7,500 nt of DNA from Phycisphaerales bacterium (GTDB lineage: Bacteria; Planctomycetota; Phycisphaerae; SM23-33). The DNA lies in contig PMYM01000212.1 of the NCBI GenBank assembly GCA_003171235.1, positions 1 through 7,500 on the forward strand, given 5' to 3'. Of the stretch, positions 7,000-7,500 are shown one piece after another (positions within the stretch are counted from its first letter, which is position 1; every line of letters begins with the position of its first letter). The position numbers and the translations under genes are program-made. The notes under the pieces are model-generated. The model was given only the letters and a program-made list of their open reading frames with translations. It did not search any database and was not told the DNA's origin.

Positions 7000-7027
7000 T
7001 CCTTCTTGTCCTTTGAATTCCTCTCTG
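6938..7027. repeat. Second, overlapping 13-bp inverted repeat with shared junction motif
   Basis: CAGAGAGGAATTC at 6938-6950 is an exact reverse complement of 7015-7027. On each strand this 13-mer marks the point where the 8-9-nt repeat units stop, followed by a related CAAGAGA or AAAGGA sequence. The left copy also belongs to the stem at 6914-6999, so the two pairings compete. Confidence 0.65.
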
Positions 7028-7067
7028 TTCTCTTTGTTTTCTTTGTGTTCTCTGTGCTCTTTGTGGT
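7023..7067 (-). repeat. Five tandem 9-nt units of the ACCACAAAG family
   Basis: Read on the minus strand from 7067, five consecutive 9-mers appear: ACCACAAAG, AGCACAGAG, AACACAAAG, AAAACAAAG and AGAACAGAG. They share the pattern A-N-N-A-C-A-R-A-G. The run ends at the GAATTC-containing junction at 7015-7027. Confidence 0.7.
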
Positions 7068-7090
7068 GAATCTGTCTTCTCTTGTTCCGT

Positions 7091-7118
7091 CCTCCGCGTT
7101 CTCTGCGCCCTCTGCGTT
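7091..7118 (-). repeat. Inverted copy of the ACGCAGAGG repeat family
   Basis: On the minus strand this reads as three 9-nt-spaced units (AACGCAGAGG, GCGCAGAG, AACGCGGAGG), closely resembling the core of the plus-strand 72-bp repeats. It begins at codon 124 of the minus-strand gene starting at 7487, so it marks the boundary between gene-like and repeat sequence. Confidence 0.7.
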
Positions 7119-7487
7119 GGATGTTTGCTTCCCCGCGGCCTCCGCGGCGAAATCCTCCACCGGCTTTTCCGTATAGGTCATTTTTCGGTATGGGTTGTCC
7201 CCGGCCAAGTGCAGCAGCGCCATGGCGGCCTTGCGCCGCGTCTCCGGCCGGGCGCTGTCGTCCAGGGCGACCAGCGCCAGCGTGTCGGCGGCGTTGTCGG
7301 AATTGGCCCGGGCTCCCAGCGTCGCCAGCTTCTGGCCCAGCATGGCCTGGCATTCGAGCATGGCGCTCAGCCGCCGGCTGCGGAGCATCCGCTTGAACAG
7401 GTAAGGCTTGATGTGCAACTGGTCCATGATCTCATACGCCCCCAATCCCGCGCGGATCTTGTCGTGAAGGTCTTTTTTGGTCGGCAT
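7119..7487 (-). CDS. HTH-containing hypothetical protein; frame runs into repeats, 3' end undefined
   Basis: The ATG at 7487-7485 has an excellent Shine-Dalgarno, AAGGAG (complement of 7494-7499), 6 nt upstream. The first 120 or so codons look truly coding, with mostly G/C third positions. Residues 5-40 contain a likely helix-turn-helix (AYEIMDQLHIKPYLFKRML), followed by an Ala/Leu-rich helical region with ETRRKAAMALLHL near 82-94. The layout recalls phage terminase small subunits or other small DNA-binding adaptors, but I do not recognise the family. From codon 124 the frame enters the repeat block and meets no stop until 3729, after crossing antisense priA and the regulator gene, which cannot be the real product. 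The stop was probably lost when repeats arose or inserted, so the true C-terminus is unknown. The 3' limit given is where repeats begin. It may be a decayed gene. Confidence 0.55.
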
Positions 7488-7500
7488 GACGAACTCCTTG

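Larger units (their letters stand above)
6640..7120. repeat. Composite low-complexity repeat block between convergent genes
   Basis: The gap after priA holds no convincing gene. It is filled with short 8-9-nt units in three families. ACGCAGAGG units read on the plus strand (6688-6903) and again on the minus strand (7091-7118). ACACAGAGG-like units occur on both strands (6914-6946 and 6967-6999). ACCACAAAG-like units read on the minus strand (7023-7067). The left half is strongly purine-rich on the plus strand and the right half strongly pyrimidine-rich, with the switch near 6955. This differs sharply from the GC-rich coding DNA around it. Similar units are scattered in many environmental bacterial genomes; their function is, to my knowledge, not established. 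Confidence 0.8.

Noticed and set aside
6892..7353. 153-codon minus-strand frame overlapping the HTH gene
   Set aside because: The alternative frame from 7487 has a far better ribosome binding site, typical GC-rich third positions and an HTH-like segment; this one reads as an out-of-frame shadow and then repeats.

Overview
The window is GC-rich, mostly coding DNA with one repeat-filled low-complexity stretch. It looks chromosomal and bacterial. A planctomycete or related PVC-type bacterium is my best guess. The reasons are the intergenic arrays of 9-nt 'ACGCAGAGG / ACACAGAGG / ACCACAAAG' units, familiar from many environmental planctomycete-like genomes, and the small CxxC protein at the left edge. 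The lineage is an inference, not something the sequence proves.

Layout, left to right. (1) 1-174, minus: 5' part of a small zinc-ribbon-like hypothetical protein running off the left edge. (2) 175-349: a gap with three consecutive stem-loops. One (257-276) is followed by a T-rich tract in the plus direction; another is a perfect 12-bp stem just downstream of the next operon. (3) 350-4211, minus: a tight three-gene operon, transcribed as stand-alone response regulator (3729-4211), two-domain M16 zinc protease lipoprotein (967-3720), then FchA/FTCD_C-type cyclodeaminase/cyclohydrolase (350-946). The gaps are 8 and 20 nt, each gene has a good Shine-Dalgarno sequence, and a good sigma70-type promoter lies upstream. 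(4) 4212-4334: divergent promoter region. (5) 4335-6584, plus: full-length primosomal helicase PriA with intact helicase motifs and all eight zinc cysteines; it may be leaderless. (6) 6585-7120: a repeat block between convergent genes, with three 72-bp direct repeats, a long inverted repeat and oppositely oriented repeat families. (7) 7121-7487, minus: N-terminal part of an HTH-containing hypothetical protein whose frame runs without a stop into the repeats.

The genes do not form one obvious pathway. PriA is replication-restart housekeeping. The operon joins a phospho-receiver, an envelope metalloprotease and a folate one-carbon enzyme, a grouping with no standard explanation. The most unusual parts are the composite repeat block, the gene that runs into it, and the hairpin cluster at 209-330. 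I see no convincing new defence or mobile system.
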